Shown here: piece after piece, positions 11,701 to 21,689 of the stretch
Layout of the letters: every line of letters starts with the position of its first letter
Numbering within the stretch: position 1 is the first letter of the stretch
Source: Undaria pinnatifida
Taxonomy: Eukaryota > Sar > Phaeophyceae > Laminariales > Alariaceae
Assembly: GCA_012845835.1 (NCBI GenBank)
Contig: JABAKD010000014.1
Span: forward strand, 2,784,484 to 2,848,483
Length of the DNA stretch: 64,000 nt
Direction of reading: 5' to 3'
Notes under the pieces: model-generated
What the model was told of the DNA's origin: nothing
Seen by the model: only the letters and a program-made list of their open reading frames with translations
The model's database searches: none
Made by a program: the position numbers and the translations under genes

Positions 11701-14700
11701 GGCAGGGCGTTTTCCGTTGGGCGGAAAGCGAAAAGGGTCGCCCAAGCCGCAACCAATGCAACGAAATAATAAAAATACGCAAAATGGGGAGAAAACGCGA
11801 CGGTCGGTGCAAGCGGGAGTGGGAGGGGAAGGGCCGGCCGACCCATGGGCACCGTCCTTTTTTGCCCATGGGCACCGTCCTTTTTTGCAACGAAGAGAGA
11901 CCGCGTGCTGCATTGAGCTGCGCTGAGACGTGCTGAGCTGCGCTGAGCTTCAATAAGACGCCGCAGCGAGCTTGGCTGCGCTGTGCGTACATGCACTCAT
12001 ACACCACGCCGCCTTTCGCTGCGCTGCGCTGCGCGTGCGCTTGAGCGAGCGAGAAGTTGGTTGGTCGAATGACCGACCTGTCCCTTGGCTTACCCCAAAG
12101 CCGAGCTGTACTGCGCTGCGCTGAGCTGCACTAAGGCGCCACGTTGAGCTGCGCTGCGCTGCGCTACGCTACGCTACACTGCGCTGCACTGCGCTGCGCT
12201 TCGCGTGCACATACGCGAGAGAGCGAGCGAGCGGTCGGTTGGGCGAATTATTGATACGCCCGTTGGCTAACCCTATACGTCGGGGTGGGGTTGAGCGCAG
12301 CGCCGTGCTGTGGTGCGTTTCGCGTAGCGGTCGGTTGGTCGGCTAGTCGGTCGAAAAAACCGTCTGTTCGTTGGCTTACCCTAAAGGTTGGAGTGAGGTT
12401 GTCGGGCAGAATGAAGCTGAAGGAGAACGACGCGGGCTCCTCGCGATCGACGCGCTCTTTCTTCATCAAGACCGCCATCTCAGATGCGAAGACGCAAGCT
12501 GACCGGTCATCGTCGAGGCCGCTATATCTGCGCGGATGTCGAGGCAGCAGCGAAGGGTCAGGAGGCGGCGGCGGCAGCGGCGGGGGGGGGCACGCGGCGG
12601 CGACGGTAGGGGGTGCTTGGTCGGGTTGGCTGTTCGAGGATTCCCTCTTCCTGCGATTGACAGTTGAAACTTTGACGCGAAAAAAAAACTCAGCTTCATA
12701 TAGCCGGGCGAAAGAAAAGGACGTGAAAGGGCCCTATGCTCAACCCTATGGATACTTAGCCGGAATAAGACACATAGTGTCCCCTCAAAACAAGGCCACT
12801 ACTTCAAGTTAGTGTGTGGTGATTTATAGTTACTGCATTTTGTGCGATTCAGCACGGTTTACCACGGTTTATTAACCCAGCAATCGTTGAGCTTTTGACA
12901 GTCCCGTCATGTATCCAATCAGAATCGCCCGAACATGCGGTGCAATCAATCCCGGGTGTATGGTGTGAGGTTGTTCCTTCCTTGCTGCTACTGTGGAGCC
13001 ACTTGCAGCGAGGAGTACAGCAGCACGGCGTCCCACGAAGAAAAGCTGCTGCCCGCGCATCGGCATGGAAGACATAGCTACTTTGGGCAGCAAGGTTACG
13101 CTGCCTCCGAGAGCAGGGCTGCACCCTGACACCATCCGCGGCACAGAATAGCTGGACAACAATCAACCCGGAGGGCTGCTGCCTTGCATCCCATGGCTCA
13201 AAGTGCAGCGTAACTGCAAATTGAAGCCCTGCGCCGGCGGCGAGGGTGACTGCTGCTGAAACGCTTGAGGAGAAGAGAGGAACGGTGTACCTCAGCAACC
13301 TCCTGGGATGCTGGTCGAGGCAACGCGTGCGCCCCCCACCAGTCTCCCCCCTCCCTATCCAGGGACACAAAATGGTGATCACGTTGACTTTACCTGTCTT
13401 GGGGTACCCAGAGCAGGGAAAACATGTCGCGCACCCCCCAAAAACAACAAAAATGCAAACAAAGTCACACAAGTAGCTTCAAGTAGCACGAGGCCAACCA
13501 CGCCTATCCGAGGTTTGTTTTGGGGCGATACAACAGAGGTCTACTGCCAAGATACCTTGCCCCCCCCAAAAAAAAACAAAAAATGGTGACCCCCCCCCCC
13601 CCTGCATACCCAAGGTAGCAACACGTCGTGGTATAGTGAGTACCTCTGTTTCTCAACGGGTACAAGTAGACTCAACGCAAAAACCGGCTGGGATACTGCT
13701 CAATCGATTAACAACAATGGAAGACACGTGCTTTCAAGATGTACGACCGAGGCCAACCAAGTCTATCGAATTATGTTTCCGACGGAATTCTAACGAAACT
13801 TCAGCTGTAAGACCCCATCCCCCCCCCCAACCCTCCCCCTCGGTAAACAAAGAAGCAAAAAAAACAAAAGTCACCCTCGTGAATCAACACGCAAGCAAGC
13901 GACACGTGGATTATTTTCCTCGAGGGGTATACCAAGCAGAAATAACTCCCGACACCCCCCCATCAAAAACAAATTGGACACTCACAGCTGCGTTCATTCT
14001 ATACGCAAACAACGAATTCAATATTTTATTGGAGGCGAACGGCGGGTACCTGCATTTTGTCTCCGAGCGTTGCGAGACAAAAAGCGCCAACACAACCAAA
14101 CACTTCATCACACAACAAGTGAGATTGACGCGTTGTTTTGATGTTTGTTGGGGCCATCGAAAAAGACTTGACAGCAGTAGTACGCATATCAGCGAAAAGT
14201 TACCCCCGTCCCCACCGCCGCACCCCCCCGTCCGCGCCAGTCCTGCACGGCCAGTACAAACGCATCCTACACTCTGCTCAGGCTTTTTTGCCATGAAGAC
14301 AAGCCACATGCCAGCAGCAGTGTCAGTTGGAGACCCCCTCCACCCAGTCCAGGAGACGGGATCATCTCCGGGGAAAGCGGACGGCAGGCCTCAGTGAAGC
14401 AGTCGTGGCGCTTGAGTTGATCACCTTTCCCCTTGCAGCTGAGAGCCCTGGAAGCATCGCAACATGCCTACCCATATCTCCGGGGAAACGCGCACGGCAG
14501 GCCTCAGTGAAGCAGTCGTGGCGCTTGAGTTGATCACCTGCCCTCTTCCAGCTGAGGGGTAGGCATGTCACGATGCTCCCGAGGCTCTCAACCGCTAGGG
14601 GGCAGGTGATCAACTCAAGCGCCACGACTGCTTCACTGAGGCCTGCCGTGTGCGTCCCCCCGGAGATGATCCCGTCTCCTGGACTGGGTGGAGGGGGTCT

Positions 14701-17700
14701 TCGACTGTGACGACTGCTGAGTATAAACAAGCGCACGAGGAAAAACGATAAAACACAGATCGGCAGGTGGACGACAGCAGCGAGTGTGAGATACATGAGA
14801 ACACGCACGGAAAATAGTTCAAAGCGCGGCATAAAACGCGTCATCATCACAACTCTCGAGGATGATCTACATTTCCAAAAATATGCTAGCGCTGGATGCC
14901 TTCGCTTCGTTCCCGATCAAGGCTTGTTGTGGAAACATAAGCTGCATTTTTACATGGACCACCTGGTAAAATAATGGTATCTATCAGCGACGAGGCCTAT
15001 CGACTGAATAACGCCGCCAGCCCGAACGACATAGCGGCACAAAGAGGTTGCGCATGCCCGACGACAAGCCACCCGCGACAGGATGAACTAGGATCGATTG
15101 AGCAAGCTGCCGATGGCGCGGTGGACGAAGATCACAGATGTTCGCGACCTCCGAATATATATACCAGGTTATACACAATTGCCAACGTGACACAGCCAGC
15201 AAACGTTGCAGTGCTGTCACTTCTGAATGGTAACGAACGGGACAGCAGTTGACGATGCAGTATATCTATCACTGCTTTCTCCAACAAGCATTCGATGACA
15301 CCGGGAAACAGCGCGCGTCAACGGTACAACCGGCTACAGGAGTACGCTGGTGGTTGACAACGTCGAAATAGCCCATATCGTCGTGGGCGAGCAGCCGCCG
15401 GCGCAGCCGTTGTATTGCCGTTGACCATGCCACCTCCGTTTGTTGTGGCACACACACTAATCTAGGGACACGGTGCGCGCTCGACGACACACGACCTCAA
15501 CTACGGTGCCATCATTGTTACCTCGTCCTCACTTCTGTGTCAGGCTTGGTACAGTGGCGATGACAACGCCCATAAATGCGTGCACTCCGACCATGCGTGC
15601 ACTCCGACCATGCGTGCACCACGGCCGTGGGCGTAGCGGCGGCGAACAAGCACCGACACCATGATACCCGTACATTATATTTTGTGTGTCTCCTGGTACG
15701 TCGTTAGGCCTTCTGGCATTCTACAGCAGGGTCACAGCAGCAACGGTAAACACGAGCGTGTGGAACACAAACGGCACACGGCAGTATGAGTAGTAATGTC
15801 TTGTCGAGTCGCCTGCTGTTCGAAATTGGTATCAACTCATCGAGGACAACAAAAGCAGCCCGTATCCTACCATAATGCCATACAGCTGCAACAAGACACA
15901 GGCATCTCGCACCAGTAAATGCCTGGAATCGGATTACCATACAAATATGGGGGACCATAGTAAATAGGACCTACTGTAGACACAAAGTCCTACACATTCC
16001 CCGATTTTTACTAACCATATTTGGCCCCTTTTACTATGTCCGCCGTACCTGGGATGCAAACGCTGGTATACTCGTATTACATGTACACGTACCGCAGGTT
16101 TACTGCCGTACTTCCGTACCGCTCTGAACGGAAACGTAAAAAACTCTATATATAAGGATTAATGCCACAACGGTTTCTATATTTATGTTCAGAGCGGCCA
16201 TGCGTCGCTACGATCTTTTTTTTTCCCCAGCCTAAACCCCAATTTCCACGTCCCAACAAAAAGGGGTATTTTGTGTACTGTATTATATTTCACCTGGTTC
16301 CAGAATCCCTTCGTTATGGCCACCCCCTTGCCGCGGGCGAGCCCATCTGCGAAGCTAGCACCTATTAAGAACGCAGCATGGTGAACGCCACAGAGCCCTG
16401 GGTGGGCGGCGGCCTCCGCTCTACGCTGCGCCAGAGGCCCTATCCCTGGTGGAACTGGCGGGCAGCTGGTACGCGCGCACAGGGAATCGCCACCGCTTTG
16501 CAGGCTAACTCGCCCCACTCGAGAGCCTGGCATGGAAACTGACTCCCAAGCTCGTCGAACTGAGCCCAGGCCATGGTCGGAAGGTTCTCCTCCTCCATAG
16601 CAGCCGCTGTGCTTGTGTGCGTGTCCTTTCCATGCGTGGTTTTGTCCCGTTCCCTGTTCCCGGGCAGCAACTTTCGACACGTCCCTATGTAAACCCACGT
16701 TTTGGGTATGCTCCTTTGCGAAACTTAGGTACACAAAAGACAAGTAAGATGTCCCATTCCCGATAAATGGGACATCTACCACGGATGAAGAATATAAAGG
16801 CACTCAAGGTAGGTCCCTGCGCCCAGGTATCAGCTTCGGGGTATGCAGCAGGTGTTTAGCCAATCATATTCGTTTGTTAGTATTTAATCTCGATTCGTGG
16901 TTTCACATTGCTTGGCCGTATCCATACTCGTAGAGTTAAACTACAAAGCAAGGTACAAACGGGCAATTATATTTTACTATTGGGCAAGGCCCTTTCACGG
17001 CCATGTGTTTTGCTTCTGCTTACGGTGCGGTGCGCTTCGATTCAGTTATATCGCACCGCACCGCACCGCAATACCGCTGTCCTTGACGGCCCAAAGCCGG
17101 GGACAAGCGTGGCAACCGCCGCTTGCCTGGGTATGGGGATGTCATGCTTCGCCGGGGCGGAACCGGCTTCCTGCTTGTAGAGGCTGCGGAGAGACGCCGG
17201 CAACGAGATCCATCTCGGGTCGACCTTCACGTACCCGTGCGCCTGCACCGTCGCCTGGAAGGAAAGAAAATAAAACACAATTAAGTATCTAGCCAGAAAA
17301 TGGTACACCACGGGTGTTCTGGGCCACTTGCCGACATATGACCAATTTACCCCAGAAAAAACCTAACGACGGCAGCGCTCATTGGCGAAGGCACCGTTGG
17401 ATCGCAATCTGGCCACAAACTCTACGCACGGTACACTGGCTGCTACTATAACTACTCAGGTCGGTGCTCACCGTTTAATGCCATAGAGTTCACCATTTTA
17501 CAGTTTTACGGGATAAGATTCAGCGTTTTACGGAGTACGGAAGGCCGACCGATGCGCCCGCCCATCAGACCCGGCAAACGTCCAGCCAACCCGGTCAATT
17601 TCAGAATGTACGAAAACAACAATATACGTCCTACGGAGCAACAGCATACAACCAACAGAGTTGTAGGAGGTCAGAACGGTCTCACGGGCTGTGCGTACGC

Positions 17701-20700
17701 ACGCACTCATAGCGGTGTTATCGGGGTTACGCTCAAAAACATCAAAACTTCACGTTTTGCTTATGTCAATGGCCACATTTCACTCAACCATTTCACGAGA
17801 CAGGAATGACGATGCGATGATGCGGGCCTGCTCTTACCACTCGCCCTACTCGCGCAAGCCGCTGATCAAATAAGTATGTTCGTTGTTGGTGCTGCTGTTG
17901 CTACGGTTAATCCAAACCGGGATTCTCACATCAAATGACACACTGCCGGTACCTTCAGCTAAAGTACGCTGTGCTGTTATCTTTCGTTTGCAAGTTGAGA
18001 GAAGACAAGTGGCCATAAACGGGTATACCGGTGCCTTTGAGGCGGAAATCAGGTACACTTGTCTTTTAGTGGCCACAACAAACCCAGGACAGTCATCTTA
18101 TTGGCCAACACCGAGGAAAGGGCGCTTTGTTCTACAAATATGTGGGAATCGGAATAACGCAACAAGTCACACAACGCCCTGCTGACGAACACCGACGAGA
18201 CAAAACAAGAGCGACGGCTTGGGTCGTCGCGTGGGCGCCGCCGCCAGCCTCTCCGACGGCCAAGGCTAGGAAACCATCACCCTCAGCGTCTCTTTGGCGG
18301 ACGGAGGGAGCATCAAAACGCCGGGCGGGGAGGAGCGACGGCGATGAAGCTATCGAACTCTTGAGCGCATATTCGCGTTGTTGGCTCGTCGGTTTTCGTG
18401 CGGCTTGGCCGAGCGAGCTGGTTGAAAAGTTGGGATTGCGGCCGCCATGATCTTTTTGGGGGCGTCGCCAGTATACGATGTTCTATGGTCTGTAGGCGTG
18501 GGCGTGGCTATTGCCTCGGTCGCCTCTCGTTGAGGTTCGCGCTTCATCGCCTCGATCGTGGTCGTCCACGAGATTCCCCCCCCCCCCTAAAGTATTTCAA
18601 GACTTTTAATGCTTTTCGTTCAACTCAAACTTCAATTGCCCCGAAATCGGAATATTAAATGTTGCGTGTTTTGACCAATCAAATCCAAACTATATTTCAC
18701 GATTTTTCAACAATTTTTTTAATCGTTTTAATCGTTAAATCTGGCCCTTAGCCCTGTGACCGACCGGCGTCTAGACGACATATACTTTTTCAACTATGCA
18801 ACATAAGGTGTGACTGACTCGTGTGTTTTTGAGTAAGCCGCCTTTTCCACCCATTTTTTCCCACCCATCGACATCCGGCACACCCAGTGTCCAAGTCGAT
18901 TTGTCATTATGCTAGATAGACGAAAAAAAGCTTTGTGCTCGTAGTCACAAACTTCGAGACAGACTTCTACATTACCAGCGCTTAAGGCAAGCTACCAGGC
19001 GCATACGGCATACCCATGCATGTGGCGTCCAGGCTGTTTCCTGGAGCATGGCGGCGGGACTCTTGACATTATGAAAACCGCCAGTTTACACATGCCATCA
19101 TTCGTGAACCTCTGTCCGCCTCGCATTATACAAATGGTATTAATTAATTGTATTTTCATTCTTGAGCAAACATACAGGCTGGTTCACGTGAAAAAAACAG
19201 ATCCTCTCCCCGGCGAATACCGCTCGCAATATCCAGTCAAATTATTTGGTGTCATACTGACCCCCATGACCAATGGAAGAGGGTGACATGGCCAGTTTTT
19301 TTCAACGGCCTCGGGCTGTCTCTAGGAGTAAACTCGTATCGACCAGTGACAGGCCTTCAGTATTTTCCAAGATATTCAGGCTTTTTGCAAGCGGAGGCGA
19401 GAAAAAAAAATGCTCCGCGTTTTGCACGAACCGGTTGGAGGTACTCTGTAGAAATTTCCGCGCAAAAATTCGAAGATCTGGCCTGCCTATGTTCAACATT
19501 AAGGCCATTTCTTACAGTCGGATTCCGCCAGTTGAAAACGGCCCTTCTCGACTGGACTTTTCTTCGACTGGATTCGTCTGGTCCTTCTTCTTACCGTCAA
19601 TCGAGTCGATTTTATAGTTTTTGTGTTCTTCCTAGAGGCTGTTGGTGTGAGGGAGTACTGCTGTGCTGTTGTATGGCAGTCGAAAATCGGTTGGCAGCTC
19701 TGCGCTTCGCGCGTTACCCGCGAGCAACGCGTGCTTCACGCGCGACGAATCCTCGTCCAGGCGCGTTGGTGGCGTTGCACATTAGCCCAAAGCCGCCAAA
19801 TCTACGTTTGTGGCGTTGCACTCAGCCGAGAGCCGCCAAAGCTACAGCAGGCGTAGCCGCTGTTGGCAAAATGGCATCGATACCGCGCGCTGCTGTCGTC
19901 GTGTGATACAGGCTGCTGGCGAGCGGAGCTAGGAATGCGCCACGCTGACTTGCGGCGCTGTTGTATGATACTGCTGTGGTACGTGGTATGGGTGTGTGGC
20001 TGTGTGCTTTGTGGTGGGATGAGCGATGCGATGGGTTAAAAAAACACGTGCAAAACTTTTTCGACTGAGTTTTTCGACTGGCAGATCCAGTCGAAAAAGT
20101 CATTTTTTTCGACTGGATCCCCCATTTGGAAAACTCAGTCGAAAACGCTCTTTTTCGTTGAGTGGAGAACGCTCTTTTTCGACTGCGGAAGGAAGCCCGA
20201 TTTGGGCTTCAGCCAAATAAGGCCGTTTTCGAGACACAAATCCGACTGTGTAAAAAAATGGCCCAAGCAGAATCTGGCGAAAAAACTGGATCCTACACTA
20301 AAACCAATTTGAAGTAAATAACGTGTCTTATTCATTTTTACGAACGAAAGGCCAAATGTCCACGCCGTTTTTGAGAGGTAGACCCTGAAGTTTTGCATAC
20401 GTGTTCTACATCCCATCCCGAGGCCTGACCTACGGGGGGTTTCCATTTTTTTTTGTAGCGCCGAAAAAAATGGTCTAAGGTAGGCCAACTTTTCCAAAAA
20501 ACCTTGGCTGACGAAAAATCAGTCGGAAAAAAAAACTACAGGTGAGGCCTTCGCAAGGGTACATAGAAGACGTGCAAAAATTTCAAGGTCTGAATAAAAA
20601 AAACGGCGTGGACATTCGCCGGGGAGTAAAATTTTCCTTTTACGTCAACCAACCTGTAGCGCGTGGCGAATGCCGCCCGCGGAGCGAAGCGCCTTGTACA

Positions 20701-20958
20701 ACTTACCTAGCATTCGATCCAAGGGTACCGCTGTAACATACTGCGAATGTAGCAACATAACGTCACGGGGACAGGCGTACAAGCACCTTAAATGCGAGTG
20801 GAACCCGCACATATGTCGCGAAAACATCAGCACCGCAGCACCCATACCTGCTCTATGTCTACCGAGCCTTGATCCTGGGAAGGAACCCCGAACTTGATTG
20901 TTCCTAGAACTTCCTCCCCCGGCAAAAACGTGTTGCGTTGCAATCTGCAGGTCACCAT
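2633..20958 (-). CDS. RGP1: RGP1 homologue, Rab6/Ypt6 GEF subunit (7 exons seen, 3' end off window)
   Basis: Seen: seven open segments with splice sites, in order 20848-20958, 17075-17254, 12380-12646, 10166-10497, 6901-7128, 5277-5408 and 2633-2783. Most junctions keep phase. Marker stretches in order are [60 protein letters not shown] and [12 protein letters not shown]. This is the order of conserved blocks in RGP1 proteins: two arrestin-like beta-sandwich halves joined by a variable linker. Known for the family: RGP1 binds RIC1, and the pair activates the Golgi GTPase Rab6/Ypt6 in endosome-to-Golgi retrieval. About 466 residues are visible, longer than the roughly 390 of the animal protein because of Pro- and Gly-rich insertions in exons 3 and 4. 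The last exon ends in codon phase 1, so at least one C-terminal exon lies past position 1 or was missed. Weak points: the exon 2-3 boundary and the exon 4-5 phase. No RIC1 gene is seen here. Confidence 0.83.
2784..5276. repeat. RGP1 intron 6: GATCAT array, G-run and C-run
   Basis: 3,298-3,470 is an imperfect 9-bp array of the (AGATCATCT)n type. 3,685-3,712 is a run of about 28 G with one interruption; 4,245-4,265 a run of C. 3,920-4,130 is rich in GACCCG repeats, also seen at 31,070-31,215. No coding segment recognised. Confidence 0.7.
5277..5408 (-). CDS. RGP1: RGP1 exon 6
   Basis: 44 codons between a GGTCAG acceptor and a TGCAAG|GTGGGA donor, phase 0 at both ends, so ...RCLQ joins [11 protein letters not shown]. 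The first residues continue the beta strand of exon 5; the rest is a Ser/Pro/Gly-rich loop ending KRVVDSCK, which leads to the next exon. The loop is poorly conserved in the family, so the call rests on phase, splice sites and position. Confidence 0.75.
5409..6582. repeat. RGP1 intron 5, left part: R4 copy in long form
   Basis: 5,440-5,760 is a long R4-family copy, near-identical in reverse to 31,380-31,710. That includes an extra segment (TGGTGTGGCCACTCCAGCTA) beyond the usual 190 bp. 5,728-5,752 is a G-rich run. 5,770-6,580 holds no recognised gene. Confidence 0.65.
6583..6680 (-). pseudogene. Tandem partial copy of RGP1 exon 5 (copy C)
   Basis: About 98 bp matching the same exon 5 segment ([18 protein letters not shown]), ending in a CCAG|GTAAAG donor-like site. 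The matching frame holds a TAA stop near the end, so it cannot replace the exon. It is separated from copy B by C-rich sequence. Confidence 0.7.
6773..6862 (-). pseudogene. Tandem partial copy of RGP1 exon 5 (copy B)
   Basis: About 90 bp aligning with the 3' part of exon 5, including the CTCCAG end and a GTAGCG donor-like site. It is still open in the matching frame ([16 protein letters not shown]...WCLQ), but the upstream half of the exon is missing. An acceptor-like TTGCAG lies just before it. It could be a mutually exclusive exon or a relic; divergence favours a relic. Confidence 0.72.
6901..7128 (-). CDS. RGP1: RGP1 exon 5
   Basis: 76 codons if the acceptor is TTTTAAAG at 7,130-7,129 (phase 0); an internal acceptor before CATAGCC would fit the phase-2 end of exon 4. 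The core [20 protein letters not shown] and [14 protein letters not shown]...RCLQ is the strongest RGP1 block, the start of the second arrestin-like domain. It ends at CAG|GTAAGG, phase 0. Two degenerate copies of its last 95 bp follow downstream. Confidence 0.87.
7129..8252. other. RGP1 intron 4, left part, nothing recognised
   Basis: A poly-T run at 7,143-7,158, then unique-looking sequence without convincing open frames, RNA genes or repeat ends. Confidence 0.4.
8253..8467 (+). repeat. CTG/CAG-type trinucleotide array
   Basis: About 215 bp of imperfect (GCTGCY)n / (GTTGCT)n triplets. On the RGP1 strand it reads AGC/CAG triplets. All three frames are open on one or both strands because of the repeat, giving poly-Ala, poly-Leu or poly-Ser shadows. 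Confidence 0.9.
8970..9100 (+). repeat. Dispersed repeat, inverted copy at 61,440-61,570
   Basis: Shares blocks such as CAGCTAGCGCTGGATT (here) with AATCCAGCGCCAGCCGG (61 kb, reverse), and the TGAAAATACATGGAAGTG end with its counterpart. About 130 bp long; class unknown. Confidence 0.6.
9180..9460 (+). repeat. Tandem repeat, about 60-bp unit, four degenerate copies
   Basis: Units share CGCACACAACTATTTTAA and GACGCATAAACTCC-like blocks. Followed by a poly-T run at 9,597-9,622. Confidence 0.6.
10166..10497 (-). CDS. RGP1: RGP1 exon 4 (second domain start)
   Basis: 332 bp. It begins at an AACCCAG acceptor in phase 0, so ...TPTFR joins [16 protein letters not shown], as expected for the strand after the conserved -PPTFRG- block of RGP1. 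It continues through [11 protein letters not shown], a Gly/Ala-rich insertion and [12 protein letters not shown] to an AA|GTGAGG donor (phase 2). The acceptor lies inside the edge of the GTTGGT-type array, which reads CCAACC on this strand. The phase-2 end does not match the preferred start of exon 5; a missed small exon or another acceptor is possible. Confidence 0.78.
10501..11580 (+). repeat. 1.1-kb GTTGGT/GTTGGC hexanucleotide-type array
   Basis: Almost pure imperfect (GTTGGYGTTGGT)n, with scattered GTTAGGGTT variants. It directly abuts the acceptor of RGP1 exon 4. Long open frames on both strands (Val/Gly- or Thr/Pro/Asn-rich) are by-products of the repeat. Confidence 0.92.
11900..12360 (+). 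repeat. GCTGCGCTGAGCTG-rich tandem repeats
   Basis: Runs of GCGCTGCGCTGAGCTG-like pentamers, and three diverged copies of a roughly 120-bp unit containing GGTCGGTTGG ... TTGGCTTACCC at about 12,055-12,100, 12,230-12,300 and 12,325-12,400. The last copy includes the donor of RGP1 exon 3 (CTTACCCTAAAGG), so the exon end was apparently the source of the duplicated piece. Confidence 0.6.
12380..12646 (-). CDS. RGP1: RGP1 exon 3 (Pro-rich linker and end of first arrestin domain)
   Basis: 89 codons. The N-terminal part is a proline-rich linker ([12 protein letters not shown]); then come [11 protein letters not shown] and [15 protein letters not shown], followed by an AGG|GTAAGC donor in phase 0. 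The 5' boundary is uncertain. The better-looking acceptor (TCGCAG, exon start 12650) is out of phase with exon 2, while AAG at 12648-12647 keeps phase; a small exon in between could also explain it. Confidence 0.8.
13040..13300 (-). other. Unassigned open segment with good splice acceptor
   Basis: An acceptor-like CCTCAAGCGTTTCAG at about 13,255 precedes an open frame ([18 protein letters not shown]...). It lies between RGP1 exons 2 and 3 on the same strand. The sequence does not resemble RGP1 and codon phase is not decisive. It may be an extra exon or chance. Confidence 0.25.
14312..14722. mobile_element. Foldback element (MITE-E) with about 140-bp inverted arms
   Basis: Left arm from 14,312 (CAGCAGTGTCA... 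GACCCCCTCCACCCAGTCCA) and right arm ending 14,722 (reverse complement with the same blocks) pair over more than 100 bp. A piece of the left arm (ACGGCAGGCCTCAGTGAAGC to TTGATCACCT) is repeated directly at 14,487-14,545, giving three homologous segments, one inverted. Located in RGP1 intron 2. Confidence 0.85.
17075..17254 (-). CDS. RGP1: RGP1 exon 2
   Basis: 60 codons between a strong acceptor (polypyrimidine tract then TTCCAG) and a GCG|GTATTG donor, both phase 0. It continues exon 1 directly: ...SVDIEQ joins [19 protein letters not shown]. The VDPRWI-LP block is a hallmark of RGP1. The second half (KHDIPIPRQ...GPSRTA) is a variable linker. Confidence 0.87.
17255..20040. other. RGP1 intron 1, right part
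   Basis: No convincing coding segment or RNA gene. 18,580-18,592 is a C run; 18,600-18,760 is AT-rich. A GC-rich open stretch at 18,180-18,520 is open on both strands and matches no family I recognise. Confidence 0.4.
20040..20625. repeat. TTTTTCGACTG motif cluster and 85-bp inverted repeat
   Basis: 20,040-20,190 holds about eight copies of TTTTCGACTG in both orientations (also at 19,545-19,575). 20,355-20,437 and 20,534-20,620 are inverted copies (GTCCACGCCGTTTTT ... and its complement) about 95 bp apart. In RGP1 intron 1, 230 bp from exon 1. Confidence 0.75.
20848..20958 (-). CDS. RGP1: RGP1 exon 1 (start codon exon)
   Basis: 37 codons starting with ATG GTG ACC and ending at a CAG|GTATGG donor, phase 0. 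The product begins [19 protein letters not shown], the first beta strands of an arrestin-like fold; family members also start within a few residues of this point. An open frame runs a little further upstream (to 21,054), so an earlier start cannot be excluded. The ATG was chosen because it matches the usual length of the family N-terminus. Confidence 0.8.
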
Positions 20959-21600
20959 GCAGCGATCTCGAAAGTTCTGCTGTTGCTGGCGCGGTGCATC
21001 CGCCCGGTGCTTTGCGGTGTTATTCATACTGAGCACCTCCCACGCCCAGGGCAAATGCCGTCCCCTGTGTGTGTGCTCGCTGGGCGCTGCTGTGTGTCAA
21101 GTTGCAATGGTTTGTGTCGCTGCTGTTCTGCTGTTTGCTGTTTGTTGCCCAGCTGGTGTTGCATTGAAGGGTCTCACGATTATTTCGGAGGCGTTTTTAT
21201 GGATACTACGTTTCACGTTTTCGGTTTCGTGTTTCGTCGTTTCTATCCGTTGCACTCTGAGCCTCTGTGCCACAGCAGCAAAGCTGCAAAGATACCCGGA
21301 AACGGCAGTTTTGGGCGGCGTCAATCAATCTGTCTAGGAACACTCACACTAAAAGTATTAGACTATATTGAGACCGCCGTCCATCGCATGCCTAAAAATT
21401 ATGACATCGCCTTCGACGTCCCGTCCTACGAATATTATAATATCATGTGACCTGCTGTCATGCTATCCTCATGCTGCCGACTGACGAAGAAACGAATGAA
21501 TGGTAAACCAAGATCTCATCTGCTGGTTGGGCCGATCGTTTCACAAGGAGGAGGGGAAGAGGCGTGCCCGTGCTCAATTCGTACTTGTACGGGTTTAAAG
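20959..21600 (-). promoter_or_regulatory. Putative RGP1 upstream region
   Basis: Lies just upstream of the chosen RGP1 start codon. No clear TATA box or other named motif was identified; promoter status is inferred from position only. Confidence 0.3.
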
Positions 21601-21689
21601 AATTGAATGCATGGATGGGGTGGTGATGATGTCGATGTCGATGGTACTTCGACGAGGAGACTACCCTGGGCACTCCTTGTTTTTGGGCG

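Noticed and set aside
12285-12812. 175-residue plus-strand frame
   Set aside because: Antisense shadow of RGP1 exon 3; the minus strand has the conserved block and the splice donor.
16440-16670. Minus-strand 76-residue frame ([18 protein letters not shown]...) in RGP1 intron 2
   Set aside because: It has a start and plausible composition, but no recognised family or splice evidence and cannot be joined to RGP1 in phase.
18127-18547. GC-rich open frames on both strands
   Set aside because: No splice sites in phase with either host gene and no recognisable domain.
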